Positions 14,612-16,142 of a DNA stretch of 16,142 nt are shown piece after piece. Each line of letters begins with the position of its first letter. Within the stretch, counting starts at the first letter, position 1. The position numbers and the translations under genes were made by a program. Location: contig QHYA01000166.1 of assembly GCA_003223995.1 (NCBI GenBank), forward strand, positions 1 through 16,142, written 5' to 3'. The notes below the pieces were generated by a model. The model ran no database searches. It worked only from the letters and a program-made list of their open reading frames with translations, and was not told the DNA's origin. Origin of the DNA: Acidobacteriota bacterium (lineage in GTDB: Bacteria; Acidobacteriota; Polarisedimenticolia; QHYA01).

Positions 14612-14714
14612 CGGTTAGTCACAATGGAACGACCGGCTTCGATTCGCAGTGGTCGTAGGTTACGCTGCGAGTCGGAGACACGTAGCGCAGAGCTACATGC
14701 GAAAGGAGCCGGTC

Positions 14715-15854
14715 ATGAAGAAGGATATCCGATTCGTCGGTCTGGATGTGCACGCCGAGACGATCTCCGTGGCAGTGGCTGACCCCAGCGGCGAGGTGAG
14801 GTCGATTGGCATCATCCCGAACCGTCCCGAGGCCATTCGCAAGCTCGTGAAGCGGCTCGGCCCCCCTGACACGCTGCGAGCCTGCTACGAGGCTGGGCCG
14901 ACGGGTTACGTCCTCTACTGGCAGCTCACCGAGCTCGGGGTCAGATGCGATGTGGTCGCCCCCACTCTCGTCCCCGTCAAGGCTGGCGACCGCGTCAAGA
15001 CCGACCGGCGGGACGCCGAGAAGCTGGCGCGCAGCTATCGCAGCGGGGATCTGACCCCGGTGTGGGTGCCCGATGCTGCGCATGAGGCCCTGCGGGATCT
15101 CGTCCGTGCCCGTGAGGCCGCCAAGAAGGACCAGATGCGGGCTCGCCACCGGCTTGGGAAGTTCCTGCTGCGGCACGGCCGAAGGCCCCCGAATGGGATC
15201 AAGCCCTGGACGGTCAAGCATCTGGAGTGGGTGAAGAAGGAGGTTGACTTCGATCAGCAGGCTCAGAGGGCCGTCCTGCTGGACTACATCAGCGAGGTCG
15301 ATCACGCCCGCGACCGCATCCAGCGGCTCGAGCGCGCCATCGACGAGGCCGTGGAGACGGCCCCCGAGCGGATGCGCGCGGTCATCGAGGCTCTGCAGGC
15401 CCTTCGCGGCGTCGCGCAGGTGTCCGCCGTGACGATCGTCGCCGAAGTCGGCGAGCTGTCACGCTTCGCCCGGCCGCGGCAGCTGATGGGCTACAGCGGG
15501 GCCGTCTCGAGCGAGCACTCCAGCGGCGAGAGAACCCGCCGAGGGGCCATCAGCAAGGCCGGCAACAGTCACCTGCGGAGGATCGTCGTGGAGGCTGCCT
15601 GGGCCTACCGGCACAAGCCCTCCCTTGGGGGGGCTCTGCGAAGCCGTCAGGACGGCCTCAGCGAGGAGGTGAAGGCCATCGCCTGGAAAGCACAGCACCG
15701 GCTGCACAGCCGCTACCGCCGCCTGGCTGCGAAGGGGAAGGTCCGCCAGCAGGTGGTCACCGCCGTGGCCCGAGAACTTCTCGGATTCATCTGGGCGATC
15801 GGGGTCACAGTTGAGATGAACACCAAAGCCGCTGGGAAGCAACCTGCAAGGTAA
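14715..15854 (+). CDS. IS110-family transposase (DEDD recombinase)
   Basis: 379 aa from ATG 14715, chosen because AAGGAG (14703-14708) lies 6 nt upstream; an earlier in-frame GTG at 14649 has no such site. The N-terminal RuvC-like DEDD domain shows GLDVHAETISVAV (Asp11), ACYEAGPTGY (Glu59) and KTDRRDAEKLA (Asp97, Asp100). A coiled region follows (about 180-230). The C-terminal Tnp_20 domain has LRGVAQVSAVTIVAEVGELSRF, LMGYSGAVSSEHSSG and RRGAISKAGNSHLRR. The serine of the HSSG motif (Ser269 or Ser270) is the probable nucleophile. The family recombines DNA by Holliday-junction-like chemistry guided by a bridge or seek RNA encoded in the element's own non-coding end. The frame is intact and of normal length, so the element may be active. 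Confidence 0.93.
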   Translation: MKKDIRFVGLDVHAETISVAVADPSGEVRSIGIIPNRPEAIRKLVKRLGPPDTLRACYEAGPTGYVLYWQLTELGVRCDVVAPTLVPVKAGDRVKTDRRDAEKLARSYRSGDLTPVWVPDAAHEALRDLVRAREAAKKDQMRARHRLGKFLLRHGRRPPNGIKPWTVKHLEWVKKEVDFDQQAQRAVLLDYISEVDHARDRIQRLERAIDEAVETAPERMRAVIEALQALRGVAQVSAVTIVAEVGELSRFARPRQLMGYSGAVSSEHSSGERTRRGAISKAGNSHLRRIVVEAAWAYRHKPSLGGALRSRQDGLSEEVKAIAWKAQHRLHSRYRRLAAKGKVRQQVVTAVARELLGFIWAIGVTVEMNTKAAGKQPAR

Positions 15855-16142
15855 GCGCGGGCGAACAAGGACAACCCGATCCATGAAGGCAGGGCGGACG
15901 ACGGTCGAGGAGCACACGGAAAGGAGGATCCTCGTCGATTCTATGCGACAGGCCTCAGGCCGGACTCGCGAAGTTAGTCAGAGGAAGCTCCCGACGGATC
16001 ACGACCATGACGGCGGGCCTTCGGCCCGATCCGCGAATATCAGAGTGATCAACCGTCGACATGAGCTCCTCGATCGTCGTCGGCTCTGCCTCCGAAGTGG
16101 ACACGGACCAGAACAACGATCGAGGTGGACTTGACATGTCGT
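15855..16142 (+). ncRNA. Candidate bridge/seekRNA region at the right end of the IS110-family element
   Basis: This 288-nt stretch after the transposase stop has no credible gene but much secondary structure. There is a perfect CGGGCC-TTC-GGCCCG hairpin (16014-16028), partly enclosed by CGGATC (15995-16000) and GATCCG (16028-16033). A 13-nt stem between 16068-16080 and 16113-16125 has one mismatch, with ten uninterrupted pairs. A 10-bp palindrome GAGGATCCTC lies at 15924-15933. IS1111-group elements are known to encode their guide RNA in this position. The exact ends and the guide loops cannot be set from sequence alone. Confidence 0.5.
16131..16136 (+). promoter_or_regulatory. Consensus -35 hexamer near the IS right end
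   Basis: A perfect TTGACA lies six bases from the window edge, pointing outward. In circularised IS110-family elements a right-end -35 joined to a left-end -10 makes a junction promoter. A possible left-end -10, TAGGTT, is at 14656-14661. The right boundary is not in the window, so the spacing cannot be checked. Confidence 0.35.

Larger units (their letters stand above)
14623..16142 (+). mobile_element. IS110-family insertion sequence (IS1111-like layout), right end not seen
   Basis: The element consists of a short left non-coding part (about 90 nt before the transposase), the transposase gene 14715-15854, and at least 288 nt of structured non-coding DNA to the window edge. A short 5' and long 3' non-coding side is the layout of the IS1111 group. 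IS110-family elements usually leave no long terminal inverted repeats or target duplication, so the left boundary (somewhere between 14612 and 14700) is a guess. The element is inserted within about 30-100 nt of the gamma-glutamyltransferase start and points away from it. Confidence 0.7.

Noticed and set aside
15883..16134. 83-aa open frame after the transposase
   Set aside because: It lies across the structured non-coding end of the IS, has basic low-complexity composition and no homology that I recognise.
1..16142. CRISPR array, tRNA or rRNA genes
   Set aside because: No regularly spaced repeats, cloverleaf-like sequences or conserved rRNA segments were seen on either strand.

Overview
This is a GC-rich (roughly two-thirds G+C by eye) bacterial chromosomal window. 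Its gene content is a TolC-family exporter, Opp/Dpp-type ABC ATPases, a B12-dependent mutase large subunit lacking the cobalamin domain, a split M16 peptidase pair, a secreted PqqB-like metallo-hydrolase, gamma-glutamyltransferase, a HEPN-MNT pair and an IS110-family element. The many Sec signal peptides and the outer-membrane TolC protein point to a diderm. Acidobacteriota, Eisenbacteria-like or Gemmatimonadota lineages would fit, but nothing here fixes the phylum.

Layout. (1) Positions 1-6341 are all on the minus strand. In transcription order they hold a methylmalonyl-CoA mutase-type catalytic subunit, a periplasmic TPR repeat protein, an OppD-type ATPase, an OppF-type ATPase broken by a frameshifting deletion, and the N-terminal two-thirds or so of a TolC-family protein running off the left edge. 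The TPR and OppD genes overlap by 4 nt and OppD and OppF by 1 nt, so these three look translationally coupled. (2) Positions 6348-10187 are on the plus strand. They hold an M16 peptidase subunit with the zinc site, then a HEPN-MNT toxin-antitoxin-like pair, then a second M16 subunit that has lost the zinc site but keeps the Arg/Tyr pair its partner lacks. (3) Positions 10188-11578 are on the minus strand: a fragment of a VOC/glyoxalase-fold gene and a secreted discoidin-like protein of visibly lower GC, probably an acquired patch. (4) Positions 11833-12828 (plus) encode a PqqB-like predicted lipoprotein, convergent with gamma-glutamyltransferase (14598-12841, minus). (5) Positions ~14620-16142 are an IS110-family element inserted just upstream of the gamma-glutamyltransferase gene. 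It has a short 5' and a long structured 3' non-coding region, as in the IS1111 group that carries its guide RNA downstream of the transposase.

Functional themes. The two M16 proteins are complementary halves of one predicted heterodimeric protease and flank the HEPN-MNT module. That module has its own candidate promoter and is cut off from the upstream gene by a perfect 7-bp hairpin. Three genes (mutase, HEPN, gamma-glutamyltransferase) show a TANNNT hexamer exactly 7 nt before an ATG, suggesting leaderless transcripts. The mutase and first M16 genes diverge from one near-palindromic -10 element. The most follow-up-worthy items are the split M16/HEPN-MNT arrangement, the bridge/seekRNA candidate at the right end, and the shared divergent, possibly leaderless promoter.
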